DNA of 64,000 bases from Phellopilus nigrolimitatus. Lineage: Eukaryota > Basidiomycota > Agaricomycetes > Hymenochaetales > Hymenochaetaceae. Under the pieces are notes generated by a model, which ran no database searches, had not been told where the DNA came from, and saw only the letters and a program-made list of their open reading frames with translations. This document shows, piece by piece, positions 1 to 11,682 of the stretch; within the stretch, counting starts at the first letter, position 1, and every line of letters begins with the position of its first letter. Position numbers and translations under genes: made by a program. The stretch is from NCBI GenBank assembly GCA_021029095.1, contig JAJOHG010000001.1, forward strand, positions 1,798,001 to 1,862,000, given 5' to 3'.

Positions 1-3000
1 GAAACCGGCTGGTAAGTCTGAAATATGCCTTACGATCACTCTTCCTGAACTCCAGTGCGTAGTGGAAAATCAACTCAATTACCGAGCTTTGTTCTTGAGG
101 ACCAGCTTGCGAAGGGCCAACATTGCAAGATTGTTGTGACAGAACCTCGTCGTATCTCTGCTATATCTCTGGCGCAGCGTGTTTCAAGAGAGCTGGGCGA
201 TGCCCCTGGTGCAGTCGGCACCAACTCCTCCCTCGTTGGGTACTCTATAAGACTCGAAAGCCATACTTCGAAAAATACTCGCTTGACGTTTGTCACTAAT
301 GGAATTGCCTTGCGGATGCTAGAAGGGGGAACCGGTGCTGAAGGAAGAGGTACCGCTTTCGACGAGATTACGGTGAGTTATCTTAGTGACAAAGAAGGGG
401 AATGTCCATCCAACTGATTCGTATTGAAGCATATCATCGTGGATGAGGTTTGTTAATTATCTTCATTACTTTTATAACTGCAAGATTTTTACTTGATCGC
501 AGGTCCACGAACGTAGCATCGAGTCAGATTTCCTTCTGATTGTCCTAAAGTCACTTCTTGAACAGCGTAGGGACTTGAAGTACGTCCTTATATCTTCTAC
601 ATGGCGTTTAATTCTGAACTTTGATCAAGAGTTATACTAATGTCGGCGACTCTCGATGCTGATAAGATCAGTTCATACTTTGGGGGATGTCCGACTATCC
701 ACGTTCCTGGGCGCACGTTCCCCATCGATGTCCGCTACATCGAGGATGCGGTCGAATACACGCAATGGTCGATAAAAGATTCGTCTCCATACGCGAAGAG
801 AAGTGAGTCGTTTGAAGATTATATGGGACAATTTACTGATCCTGAGATTATTATAGTAAATGACAAGTATCATCGTAACGCAAAAAAGACAGAGTGGTCC
901 GAAGACCTCGTCCGAGACGAAGATGATGACGACCACGAAGCCTCAACGGGAGCTACCCAGTTTCAGGGACAGCGCTACTCCTCAAGCACCGTCTCAACGA
1001 TGAATCTATTGGATGATAGATTCATCCCTTACGATCTTATCATTCGTATTCTCGAGACTGTATGCGGCGACTCATCGGTTGTACACATGTCTGCGGCATT
1101 TTTGGTCTTCATGCCTGGTCTTGGAGAGATCCGCCGTCTCAACGACATGCTTTCAGAGCATCCCTTCTTTGGATCGGATGCGTTCCGCGTTTTCCCTCTG
1201 CACTCAATGATCTCAAGCGAAAATCAGAGTGCGGTTTTTGACATTCCTCCGCAGGGTGTTCGCAAGATCGTCATAGGTCTGGGTTTTGTGTTGCACTATG
1301 AATCTGTATTGTTTTTGACATCGTGTTCCGTAGCTACGAACATTGCAGAAACTGGTATTACCATTCCAGACATTACATGTGTCATTGATTCTGGCAAACA
1401 CCGGGAGATGAGGTATGTTTTTTTGACATTGTACTGTGCATTTCTTAGACGAAGAATCCCTTCGCTCAGATTCGACGAGAAGAGACAAATTAGTCGTCTG
1501 ATAGAGACATTCGTCGCGCGAAGCAATGCTGCCCAGCGTCGAGGACGTGCAGGACGTGTTCAATCAGGCCTTTCCTTTCATCTTTTCTCGAAAGCCCGTC
1601 ATGATATGGTGAGTTCCTGAATCTTGAAAGGTAAAATTCCTTGCGAACAAATCAACGACACTTTAGATGGCTGAACATCCGCTACCTGAAATGCTACGGC
1701 TCAGTCTGTCCGACCTAGCATTGCGAATCAAAATCATGAAGGTCAACTTGGGTTCGTCCATCGAGGATGCTCTCACGCGTGCGCTGGATCCGCCGTCCAC
1801 CGTCAATATCCAGCGGGCAGTATCTTCTCTCGTAGAGGTTCAAGCGCTTACGACAGCCGAGGAAATCACGCCGATGGGACGCCTTTTGAGCAAGCTACCC
1901 ACAGATGTGCATCTAGGAAAATTCCTGCTCGTGGCTGCGCTGTTCCGCTGTTTGGACCCTGCTCTTACGATCGCGGCTGCGTTGAATTCGAAGTCGCCAT
2001 TTGTCTCGCCCCTTGGACTTGAGCACGAGGCAGATAGAGCGAAAAACAGCTTCAAACTTGGTAAGAGTTTAACGATGTGAACGTCCCTGATCCTAACTTG
2101 CATGTTTAAAGGGGACTCTGATTTCTTGACAATTCATAACGCATTCGCGAGCTGGCGAAAGGCATCTGCTAATCCTAGTTTTGTCCGCAAATTCTGCAGG
2201 CAGAACTATCTCAGCCACCAGGTCAGTGTTTGTCTCTCTCCCTCATGAAAGAATCACTAAGTTTCAATTAAAATTGTGAACAGAACTTACAACAAATCGA
2301 GGAACTTCGCCAACAGTTTTTAGGGTAGGCAACTAAGGGAATCATAAGATATAACTCATATTGACAGTTTTTCTCTATACATAGCTACCTTGTTGACTCC
2401 TCATTCATAAAGGTCGAGCAGGATTTTGTCCGGGAGCTGAATCGGTAAACTATTACTACTAATCTTACCTGGTCGAAGCCTTTATACTCAATGGCAAACA
2501 CCAGAGCTCGCTATGCACGTGGCTATCGAACGCGTTTCATACTCGTTCCCTCCGAGTACGATCGGAATACCGCAGACAACATGGCTCTTCTAAATGCAGC
2601 GCTCTGTGCAGGCCTGTACCCAAAGCTGCTCACGCTTTCGGATGCTGTGAGCGGCCAGAAGGCGCAGATGCGCACATTGGGGAACAACCAGCCAGTTGCA
2701 TTCCACCCATCATCTGTTAACTTCAGGCGACGGCCTCAAGACTTTGGAGTGAACTTCCTGAACTACTTCACGATTATGTGGGCAATTAAAAAAAAATCCG
2801 ATCGATCGCTATTGCTCATTCCTCGTCGACAGGCACTCAAAGAGGCTATATGCATGGGAGACCGGTCCTGTCGACGACATGGACAGTCTTACTTTTATGT
2901 GGCGACTGCGATTTCAAGGTATGTATAGTCTTATTTATGAACTTTTCAACGAAGATGCTTAACGGCATCTCTAGCTCAATGCAGACATGGTCGTGATAGA

Positions 3001-3226
3001 CCGTAAACTCCGCTACCGCCTGGCACCGAAGACAAGCATCGCCCTTAAGTATCTGCGCGCGCAGCTTGCCGTGAACCTAGCCACGCAGTTCCGAGGCAAA
3101 GAGTTGACCGAACAGCAGGAGAAGTGGAGTGAGCTGGCGATGCGCGTATTGGGAAAGGAAAAGAGCCAAATATCGAAGGCAGAAGGGGAAAAAATAGGTG
3201 TTGGTCTTGGGATAAGTGTACGGTAA
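1..3226 (+). CDS. DEAH-box RNA helicase, DHX29/DHX36/DHX57-like (5' truncated)
   Basis: ATP-dependent RNA helicase of superfamily 2, cut by the left edge inside motif I. Bases 1-11 spliced to 63 give the Walker A sequence ETGCGKS. Then come TEPRR (motif Ia), DEVH (motif II), MSATLD (motif III), TNIAETGITI (motif V) and QRRGRAGR (motif VI). After the core follow the winged-helix/ratchet HA2 region (about 1667-2080) and the OB-fold (about 2500-3220, with VAFHPSSVNF). An acidic insert (DEDDDDHE, near 916) lies between the two RecA lobes. There are about a dozen exons, including an 18-base one at 430-447. The architecture fits the DHX29/DHX36/DHX57 group and yeast YLR419W, which act on structured mRNA or translation initiation; which one cannot be told without the N-terminus. 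It converges on RPL22. Confidence 0.9.
430..447 (+). other. 18-nt microexon encoding HIIVDE of DEAH motif II
   Basis: The exon ending at 372 (ACG then GTGAGT) and the exon starting at 503 (GTC CAC GAA) can only be joined into the conserved HIIVDEVHER segment through six codons at 430-447. These are preceded by TTGAAG and followed by GTTTGT. Both flanking introns are phase 0, so skipping the exon would keep the frame but remove the DE of motif II. Confidence 0.8.
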
Positions 3227-3406
3227 AAGAAAGGCAGTATATTGTTATGCCTGTGTAGTGCGTTTCCAAGGAATCATAATCATCAATCGCGGATTTTGAG
3301 GCAGGAAGTGCATCATATTCATGCGTGCAAAGTGGTCGTACAGTAGACAACATGGTGCGGAAGGGCACATGTTTTATACACGAAGAATAAGTAATAAACG
3401 ATACGT

Positions 3407-4021
3407 TTACTCCTCGTCGTCCTCTTCCTCAGCATTACTGAAAGGCCAGGCCTGATTAGTGTGGACAAAAAAAGGAGTAAATGTTACTTACGCAATGTTG
3501 TAGAAGCGGAGTTCGTAGCTGTCTTTTGAGGATGCGATAACGCTGGGTGAAGGATAATCAGCACTTCCGTCTTATTCTCACAACAAACGATATCATACCG
3601 AATCCAGTCACGGAGCTGGTTCTTCTTCAAGAATTTTTTCGTAAGGTACTTAAGGTAACGCTTGGAGAACGGGATGTTGGAGTTCACTGTAAGCTTGTTG
3701 CCTGAGCGGACCCATTTGTTAGCTCGTCCCATCTCAATAAAAGCATGGACAGAACACGCACCATCCCGCGTTATTTTAACAGCCTCGCCAAGCTGACCAG
3801 CCTTACCGTCGACCTTGATGCGGTCGTGGAGGAACTTCTCGAAGGCAGGGCCGTCGAAGACGCCATCGTTGGCGGGCTTGGTGAAGTCGACGGTGAACTT
3901 GTGCTTGGTAGCAGCAGTCTTTCCAGCGGCGGCTTTCGGCTACATAGGAACAAAGCAGAAACAGTGCGGAGTAAGCCTACTGAGAAGAGAGCTCAGCAAA
4001 GCAGTTCCAGACACTGACCAT
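3407..4021 (-). CDS. RPL22: 60S ribosomal protein eL22
   Basis: Ribosomal protein of the large subunit. Five exons are inferred on the minus strand: 4021-4019 (ATG alone), 3939-3762, 3701-3599, 3542-3492 and 3437-3407. They give 121 residues, a usual length for eL22. The core [20 protein letters not shown] followed by RDWIR is diagnostic, and the C-terminus is the family's acidic tail (AEEEDDEE). The start codon is the only coding part of exon 1, followed by a GTCAGT donor. The gene is head to head with CBF5, whose ATG is 297 bases away, so the two ribosome-related genes probably share a promoter. A tempting ATG at 3732 (MGRANKW) lies inside the intron 3761-3702 and is not used. Confidence 0.95.
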
Positions 4022-4318
4022 CTTGACGGCGTAAGTGGGGAAGCGGGTGGCGGACGGGATGTCTTGAGGCTGCTGAACGCGTTCAATGCTCTACTCGATA
4101 TTTTTTGCGTGTGGTACTGTACAGTACCTCTGAGTAACTCGAAATGGCTATGATATCCCGCGCTGGTTCCACATTTGGCGATTCTGAAACGGCATCGTTT
4201 TCCATATGATCTGTAGTAGACCCAAACTGCTCATAATTCTTCTAAAAATCCGCCGAAAACTTCTGTGAACCTTGCCCAGTCGTCGCTCTTCGTCTTGCTG
4301 TCCCAAAAGCCATCTGTC
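4022..4318. promoter_or_regulatory. Divergent intergenic region RPL22 / CBF5
   Basis: These 297 bases separate the start codons of RPL22 (minus) and CBF5 (plus). They must hold both core promoters and both 5' UTRs. I see no clear TATA box. Co-regulation of the two ribosome genes is an inference from layout only. Confidence 0.6.
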
Positions 4319-6094
4319 ATGGCAAAAGATCTCACCGGCAACCAAGTCGCGTCTGCGCAGCTGGAGGGAGATTATTCTATCAAGTCCGAGTCTACTGCTC
4401 CGAAGCTAGACACCTCTCAATGGCCTCTCCTGCTGAAAAACTATGACAAGCTGCTTGTCCGCTCCAGTCACTTCACTCCAATCCCTACAGGATGCAGTCC
4501 GTTGAAACGCGATATTCAGACTTATATCAAGTGTGTTGGATTCAAAAATTTCTAAAGATTTCATGTTGACCGTGTTTTTTTCCATGTCAGGTCTGGTGTC
4601 ATTAACCTCGACAAGCCGTCCAACCCGTCATCGCACGAGGTTGTCGCTTGGTTGCGTCGTATTCTTCGCGTAGAAAAAACAGGCCATAGTGGAACTTTGG
4701 ACCCGAAGGTGACGGGCTGTTTAATTGTGTGCATCGATCGTGCAACGAGATTGGTCAAGTCTCAACAGGGCGCAGGTACGTGAATCTTTGTTGAAGACAG
4801 TTGCACTTATTCATTGCTATCGCAGGGAAGGAATACGTCTGCGTTCTCCGGCTGCATTCGAGCTTGGAGAACCCTGCTGCTCTCCCTCGTGCCCTTCAAA
4901 CGCTCACGGGCGCGCTCTTCCAGCGTCCGCCTCTCATCTCTGCCGTCAAGCGTCAGCTCCGTGTCCGCACAATTTATGAGTCTAAGTTGCTCGAGTTTGA
5001 CGAAAAGAGGAACCTTGCGGTGTTCTGGGTGAGTTGTGAAGCAGGGACGTACATCCGAACGCTATGTGTGCATCTTGGGTTGCTACTGGGCGTTGGTGGG
5101 CATATGCAGGAGCTAAGACGCGTACGCAGTGGGGCAATGAGTGAAAATGATGACATGGTCACCATGCACGATGTTATGGATGCGCAATGGCTGTATGATA
5201 ACACGCGAGATGGTGAATATCACCTTTCATGCTGCAGTCACGCCTCTAACTTCCTTTTCTATAGAATCGTACCTCCGCCGTGTCATCCGTCCTTTGGAAT
5301 CCCTCCTTGTTGGGTACAAGCGTATCGTCGTAAAAGACAGCGCAGTCAATGCAGTATGCTATGGCGCCAAGCTCATGATTCCTGGTCTACTGCGCTATGA
5401 GAACGACATTGCTCTTCATGAGGAGGTCGTTCTTATGACCACAAAGGGCGAAGCTATCGCCCTTGGTATCGCTCAGATGACGACAGTTGAGCTTGCGACG
5501 TGCGACCATGGTGTGGTGGCCTAAGGTGAAGCGGTGTATCATGGAACGCGACACTTACCCCCGTCGGTGGGGATTAGGCCCGAAGGCGGTCGAGAAGAAG
5601 AAGATGATCAAGGATGGCAAGCTAGGGAAGCATGGAGAGAAGGTCGACAAAACCCCAGCAGAATGGAGTCGCGATTATGTTGACTACACTCGCGAGGTTT
5701 GTGACGAGCTAAACCATAATGGCTGCCTATCTGCTTACAATATTTTATTTTATTTTTCAAGGATCCCGTTGCCGGTCCATCGACGCTTGCGCCTGCGCCT
5801 GTCCCGGCTGCTGTCCCTATGACTGTCGACGAATCACCAAAAGCGGAGTCGGAGCGAGGTACAAGCCCCGAGAAGGAAAAGAAAGAGAAGAAGGAAAAGA
5901 AAGAGAAAAAAGAGAAGGAGAAGGAGAACAAGCGGAAAAGGAAGTCGGAGTTGCCGGAGGATGGCGACGTGTCGATGGCGGTCAGTTCGAACGGTGCAGA
6001 CGAGAAGGAGACTCCGGAGGAACGAGCAGAGAGGAAGCGAAGGAAAGCGGAGAAGAAAGCAGAGAAGGAGCGTAAACGGCAAAAGACTGAGTAG
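4319..6094 (+). CDS. CBF5: H/ACA snoRNP pseudouridine synthase (dyskerin/Cbf5), with an apparent 1-nt frameshift
   Basis: Catalytic subunit of H/ACA ribonucleoproteins, which converts uridine to pseudouridine in rRNA in the nucleolus. Exons inferred: 4319-4530, 4591-4775, 4826-5211, 5265-5696 and 5762-6094. The order is N-terminal DKLL extension ([17 protein letters not shown]), TruB catalytic domain with the aspartate motif [18 protein letters not shown]-like segment [18 protein letters not shown] domain ([19 protein letters not shown]) and a long lysine/glutamate tail ([18 protein letters not shown]) typical of Cbf5. The frame breaks at 5522: GTG GTG GCC reaches a TAA stop at 5522-5524, but dropping one base gives GCC AAG GTG AAG CGG and the conserved [18 protein letters not shown]. 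In such an essential gene an assembly error is likelier than a real mutation. An in-frame ATG at 4265 is less likely than 4319. Confidence 0.93.
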
Positions 6095-6353
6095 GATTGT
6101 TTCGTTGGTGATATGTATGTTGTAGTCAGTAGTTCTAGTTGATTATTATTCTTGTTAATGCCATTTTTCTATACTTCGGTGAGCAGTGGACGGGAGTAAA
6201 CATGTGCTTCTCGTTTAGGCAATTAGACTCTACTACAGGCTGGTCGGTGGCTTGCGAATCTCTGTTGCTAACAACTTGTCGCGCCTCGCCTCCATCTCCC
6301 CTCTTCCGAGCTTTCGCCTTGTCCATAGCTTTCTTGCGACTCAATTATTGGCA

Positions 6354-8930
6354 ATGGGCAACGCCGTCAGCAGCTGCTGTGACTCGTGCTGTATGTGTAT
6401 TATCCCCTTTTCCGACATCTATTTTCCGGCTATCGACTGAAGTAACGGTCTCGTCTCGTCTCGCGGTTTGTGCCCTTCTTCCAGCCCGTTCGCGCAGGTC
6501 GCATGCGTACGAGCCGCTTCTGGAGAATGAGCGAGAGGCAGTAGCAGATCTGTTGCAATATCTCGAAAGTGAGTGGCAAAATCGCTTCTTGGGACGACGT
6601 TCGGTCCAAGTCGTCGCTCCAACTGACTTTCGCATTTCTCTCCCCTGCCTTATTTTCTCTTAAATTGAAATAAAATACGCACTCTCTGCAAACGAATCCG
6701 ATTCAGACCGGACGACGACCAACTTCTTTACCGGGTCGCCACTTGCGGCGCTTACGACGCTTTCCTTCTCGGATAATGTTGACCTGCAGCGAAGCGCCGC
6801 GCTCGCGTTCGCTGAGATCACCGAGAAGGAGGTTCGTCCCGTGGGCCGCGACACGCTCGACCCAATTCTCTTTCTGCTGAGCAGCCATGACACAGAAGTG
6901 CAACGGGCAGCGAGCGCGGCTCTGGGGAACCTCGCTGTCAACAGTACGAGTTCTTAGCCGTGTTGTTTGTCGCCCGAATGCTGAACCTTTGGATGCGACA
7001 GCCGACAACAAGTTGCTAATCGTCAAATTGGGCGGCCTCGAGCCTCTCATTCGGCAAATGCTAAGCCCAAATGTCGAAGTACAGTGCAACGCGGTCGGGT
7101 GTGTCACGAATCTGGCAACGCACGGTGCGCACGCTTCTTGTTATCTTGACAATGCGTTGAGACGCCAATACGCGTTTGATCTTGCAGACGATAACAAAAC
7201 AAAGATCGCGAAGTCCGGAGCATTGGTGCCACTGACGCGACTTGCGCGTTCGAAAGACATGCGCGTGCAACGCAACGCGACGGGAGCCTTGCTCAACATG
7301 ACACATTCCGGTATAGTTTACCATTCCAGAAGCTTTGTCTTTCGCCCTGGCTTACTGTTTTAAAGATGAGAACCGTCAGCAACTCGTTAATGCTGGAGCG
7401 ATCCCAGTGCTCGTCAGTCTCTTGAACTCTCCTGATACGGACGTTCAATACTACTGCACGACGGCTCTCAGTAACATTGCTGTGGATGGTTTGCTGATTC
7501 CCTTTCAACTCGTTAGCCAGTCGATAATCATACTTTACACACAGGTAACAACCGAAAGAAGCTTGCACAAAGCGAGCCCAAGCTCGTGTCCAGTCTGGTC
7601 TCCTTGATGGATAGTCCAAGTCTGAAGGTTCAATGCCAGGCTGCACTTGCGTTGCGTAATCTCGCCAGCGACGGTCAGGTTCTTTACCCTCGTATGTTTG
7701 TTTTGACAGACGCTGACATTCAGATTGTAGAGAAGTACCAATTGGAGATCGTTAGAGCAGAGGGCCTTGCTCCGTTATTACGCCTTCTCCAATCTGCTTA
7801 CCTCCCTCTTATTTTATCCTCGGCTGCTTGTGTTCGAAACGTGTCTATTCATCCGCAGAACGAGTCGCCGATCATCGAGGCTGGCTTCCTCCATCCTCTC
7901 ATCAGTCTTCTGGGCTTCAAGGATAACGAAGAAGTGCAATGCCACGCCATCTCGACGTTAAGGAACTTGGCCGCGAGCTCAGAGAAGAACAAGGGTCAAA
8001 TCGTTAAGGCTGGTGCAGTGCAACAGATTAAAGATCTTGTGCTGGAAGCGCCTTTGAACGTGCAAAGCGAAATGACGGCTTGCGTTGCTGTTCTCGCTCT
8101 GAGTGGTATGCGCTTTGCATTAAATTTTCACAAGGAACTAAAGCTGATGTTCTTTCTTTTCTTTCTTTCTTTTTTTGTTACAGACGATTTGAAATCTCAG
8201 CTCCTCGACATGGGTATTTGCAAGGTGCTGATTCCGTTGACGAAATCGAATAGCATTGAGGTCCAAGGCAACAGTGCGGCTGCTCTAGGCAATTTATCAT
8301 CCAAAGGTATAAAGAAGTTCTGCTTTTGATGAATCTCAATTTACATTTCTCCTTTTGATAGATGGCCGCAGCGACAAGGATGACTATTCGGCTTTTAACG
8401 AGGTCTGGGACAAGCCAGATGATGGGATGCACGGATATCTTTACCGTTTCCTAACAAGCCCCGACGCGACCTTCCAGCACATCGCTGTGTGGACAATTGT
8501 TCAGCTTTTGGAGTCAGAAGGTTAGTCAATCTGAGCGTTTGGTAATTTCGGGATGTTCACAGCAGATTTGTTATTATTAGATCCACAACTCATCTCGAAC
8601 ATACGCAGTTCGGAGAAGCTTCTCCCGCACATTCGGGACCTTGCCGCGTCCCGCTCAGCGTCCCCTTCATCATCCCTTGATACTCGTTCGCACCATTCGC
8701 AGTCCCAATCTTATCAGGAAACGGACACCGGCGATGGGTCGAGCGAAATCCAGGTGCTTGCGCGGAAGATTCTTGAGGCCATGGAGGCGGAGGCGATGCC
8801 CAACCTCCCGCATACCCTCGCGCATACTCCGTCGAGCCAGTCTGTAGCAAGGAACGAAGGTCCGGAAAAGTCCGACGAGGAGCTGCGCAGAAGCGTTCGT
8901 GCTGCATTTGGCGGACACGATAGCCGGTGA
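6354..8930 (+). CDS. VAC8: Vacuolar armadillo-repeat protein Vac8
   Basis: Vacuole membrane anchor and scaffold used in vacuole inheritance, nucleus-vacuole contacts and autophagy. The protein starts [12 protein letters not shown]: glycine 2 and a serine at position 6 fit N-myristoylation, and the nearby cysteines fit palmitoylation, as in yeast Vac8. Exon 1 ends at 6390 and exon 2 starts at 6485, giving [16 protein letters not shown]. About ten armadillo repeats follow, with the family's signature blocks [51 protein letters not shown] and [18 protein letters not shown]. The last exons hold the [22 protein letters not shown] block and a serine-rich tail. There are about nine short introns, and all junctions I checked keep frame. 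Upstream open frames near 6139 and 6252 are not needed. Confidence 0.94.
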
Positions 8931-9490
8931 CGAAGTATGCTGTTGGTCGCTATTAGGGGATTTGATGATGCGAACCTGCGATTCTTCTTGTCTATTAAGT
9001 TTCAGACCGTGTTATCCCTCTCCCCCTTCCGCTCCTTTCGTTCGTCGTACATTGTTGTGCAAATGGTTTGTTTTCCCGTATTTATGGACAGCCTCTCTTT
9101 TCTCTGTCTCGTGTGTTTCTGGTTACGGTGACCAAGAGCTAGTCGAGGTGCAGCGCTCGCAGAATAATACTATTGCATATTGCTGTATATTCATTATGAT
9201 TCGTAGTTGAATTCTATGTTGGTCCTCTCTCACAGAGATTTAGTTATCATATTGTTAGATACTATCGCGGCTAGAAATGGTATATCAAGCAGCCTCGAGG
9301 TCCGGGGCACGCTTGTTCGGCCTGCCTTTTTACTGCTTTGTGTCTTTGATCCTTTTATACTCGTCTCCTTACTACCATCTTCCTCGGCCGAGCCAAGGCC
9401 TCAACGTACTAGAACTGACGCCAGCTTCACGACGGCAGCTCTTGTACCTAGAAGGCACACACGTACTGACGGCACGCTTCTAGGTTCACT
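8931..9490. other. Intergenic region VAC8 to GH16 gene
   Basis: This holds the 3' UTR of VAC8 and the promoter and 5' UTR of the GH16 gene. It is pyrimidine-rich. Open frames that cross it (for example from 9207) show no recognisable domain. I see no other feature. Confidence 0.5.
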
Positions 9491-11431
9491 ATGTACCTCC
9501 CAGCTGCTATATTCCTTCTATTACTCGCCCAGGGGGCGCCGACGGCTCTCGCCTTTTCTCCACATCGCTCTCTTGGTCGGGCAGCTGAGCGACTGCATAG
9601 ATTTGCGAAGCGCAACAGCGCAGGTCTCGCGAGAGATCTCAAGATTACTTTTCAAGGACTCTCCGTTGACCAGTCGGAACCCGATTCGGGCTCACAGCAT
9701 CGGGTCTACTGCGTTCGACCTGACGCGTTTACATCGCTGCAGGGAAATGCGACGTCGACATCACCGGCGACCGCGACCAGAACGACGACCTCGTCCGGCG
9801 CCGCGAGTGCGACAGCCACGTCGGCGTTCAAGTTGGTGGAGTCGCATGTGCGTTTTTATAGACTTGCGCTCGGTGGCGGAGGGATTGTTCTGAGCGTTAT
9901 TGTAGTCTGGAAGCAACTTCTTCGATGGGTGGACATTCTGGGACGCGGCCGATCCGACGAATGGTGCGTGTCCCTTTCTCTTTCTTCCTTCGGCACGTGC
10001 CGACGTTTCTCTGTTGACGGACGTTCGCTGTCAGGCATTGTGGACTTCTTGAGCCAGTCAGATGCCGTCAGTCCCTTTTTCACTCCCTTTTACCTTATAA
10101 CCTAATCACCTTTTGTGTATGATTAGCAATCGAACGGCCTGATTGAAGTCAACAGTGCCGGCAATGCAGTCATGAAGGTCGAGACGACCTCGACGATAAC
10201 TGGGAATAGGAAGAGCATTCGTATCACGACAGCGAACACCTTTACTCGTGCGTTGTCTTATTTGAAGTGGGAGCAGCTGTATCTAATTATTTACCGATGT
10301 TCAGAAGGAATTTTCGTCTTGGATGCTGTCCATATGCCGCAAGGCTGCGGTACCTGGCCGTACGTATGTAGTGCTATCCATGTCCCAAAGTATACTAACA
10401 CTGTCTTGCGCTTCAGTGCATTCTGGTCAAACGGTATGCGCCGTTGTTCTTTTCCCTTATTCAAATGCTCGGCCGGGACTCATGACTTTCATCTGTAGGT
10501 CCTGATTGGCCCACATTCGGAGAGATTGACATTTTGGAGGGAGTCAAGTGAGTTAACGGAGTACGGAAAAATTCCGTTCCCTAACTAACCTCACTCGAGT
10601 GATTATACAAACAATCAAGCGACTATTCACACCGCCTCGGGATGCACCATGCCGTCTGGGGCATCGGCCGCGACGCTGAACGTCTCTAGCACTCTCGTTG
10701 GAGCCTTGAATTGTGCGGCTGCAGAGACGAACAACCAGGGCTGCGGCATGCGCTCTAACTCGAACATTACTTACGGGTCTGGTACGCTCCGTCCGCAGTC
10801 ATCAAATCACTTTTTTTCGTGATCGCTGATCGACTGATTACCTGCGTTAGGATTCAACTCCGTCGGAGGCGGTGTTTACGCCAGTATGTCTATCAACGCG
10901 TTTACTCCTCGTGTATTGTCCGCGACGCTGATCTGCGCTTGCAGTGGCATGGGATGACAACCAAATCTCTGTGAATTTCTTTCCGCGCGGCTCCATCCCC
11001 CAGGACCTTCTCGCCGAGGCTCCGCAGCCTAGCACGTGGGGCACGCCTATGGCCCTCTGGCCCTCGACGGACTGCAACATGCAGAAATTCTTTCAGAACC
11101 ACTCGATCATCTTCGACACTACCCTTTGGTGGGATGTTTTTCTTCGGCCTTTCTGCTAATTGGAGCTGAATACCGATGTTTTCTAGCGGCGACTGGGCCG
11201 GCGGTGTCTGGTCTTCAACTGGCGCTCCGGGCCAGGACACCAGCTGCGCTACCCGCACTGGCTATTCTACCTGCAATGCCTTTGTGCAAGGCAGCGGTGC
11301 GTCCTTCGCCGATGCCTGTGAGTCCACGATTTTTCGACTGTGCGAAAGATTATACATTAAATGCTCACGTGCTATCGTCAGACTGGGAAGTGGCGAGCGT
11401 GAAGGTTTACCAGACATCCCGCACGCCGTAG
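9491..11431 (+). CDS. Secreted GH16 endo-beta-1,3(4)-glucanase (laminarinase-like)
   Basis: Glycoside hydrolase family 16 enzyme that cuts beta-1,3 or mixed-linkage beta-glucans, either in the fungus's own wall or in substrates. The ATG at 9491 opens a signal peptide (MYLPAAIFLLLLAQGAPTAL) followed by a Ser/Thr/Ala-rich stretch before KLVESH. Splicing then gives the usual fungal blocks FFDGWTFWDAADPTNG, VDFLSQSDA, MKVETTSTITGNRKSIRI, DAVHMPQGCGTWP, and the catalytic motif GEIDILEGV (about 10520-10550) with both acid residues (ExDxxE). The C-terminal half carries TIHTASGCTMP, WDDNQISVNFFPRGSIPQDL, CGDWAGGVW and the closing YWEVASVKVYQ. The resemblance is to Phanerochaete Lam16A-type proteins. 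At least nine introns; all required frame changes fall at GT..AG junctions. No membrane anchor is visible. Confidence 0.9.
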
Positions 11432-11682
11432 ATTGGAGACATTGCCGCATAATTTATCTGGAAGCTGTGAAACCTAGAGCTGTATCTTATAATTATGATC
11501 TCTCGCGAACGATACTGTCCATGTACTTGTTTACTTTCGATACCTGGGTTTTTCTGACTGTCTGCTCGCAATGGCAAGCTCGTGCAACATCGACGTAGAA
11601 GACATAAGAGAAACATGCTAATATGGCCAATTATTTCACATGCAAGTACGATGAGAGAAATCTTTATGCAAAAATGGGCGCC

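Noticed and set aside
3484..3732. Open frame beginning [11 protein letters not shown] as the RPL22 start
   Set aside because: The first residues lie in an intron (3761-3702); splicing gives [16 protein letters not shown], which fits eL22.
5505..5527. A 16-base intron (GTGTGG...AAG) restoring the CBF5 frame
   Set aside because: Far below the size of any other intron here, and it would delete conserved residues.
9207..9893. 228-codon open frame upstream of and across the GH16 start
   Set aside because: No domain, overlaps the signal-peptide exon in another frame, composition of a shadow frame.
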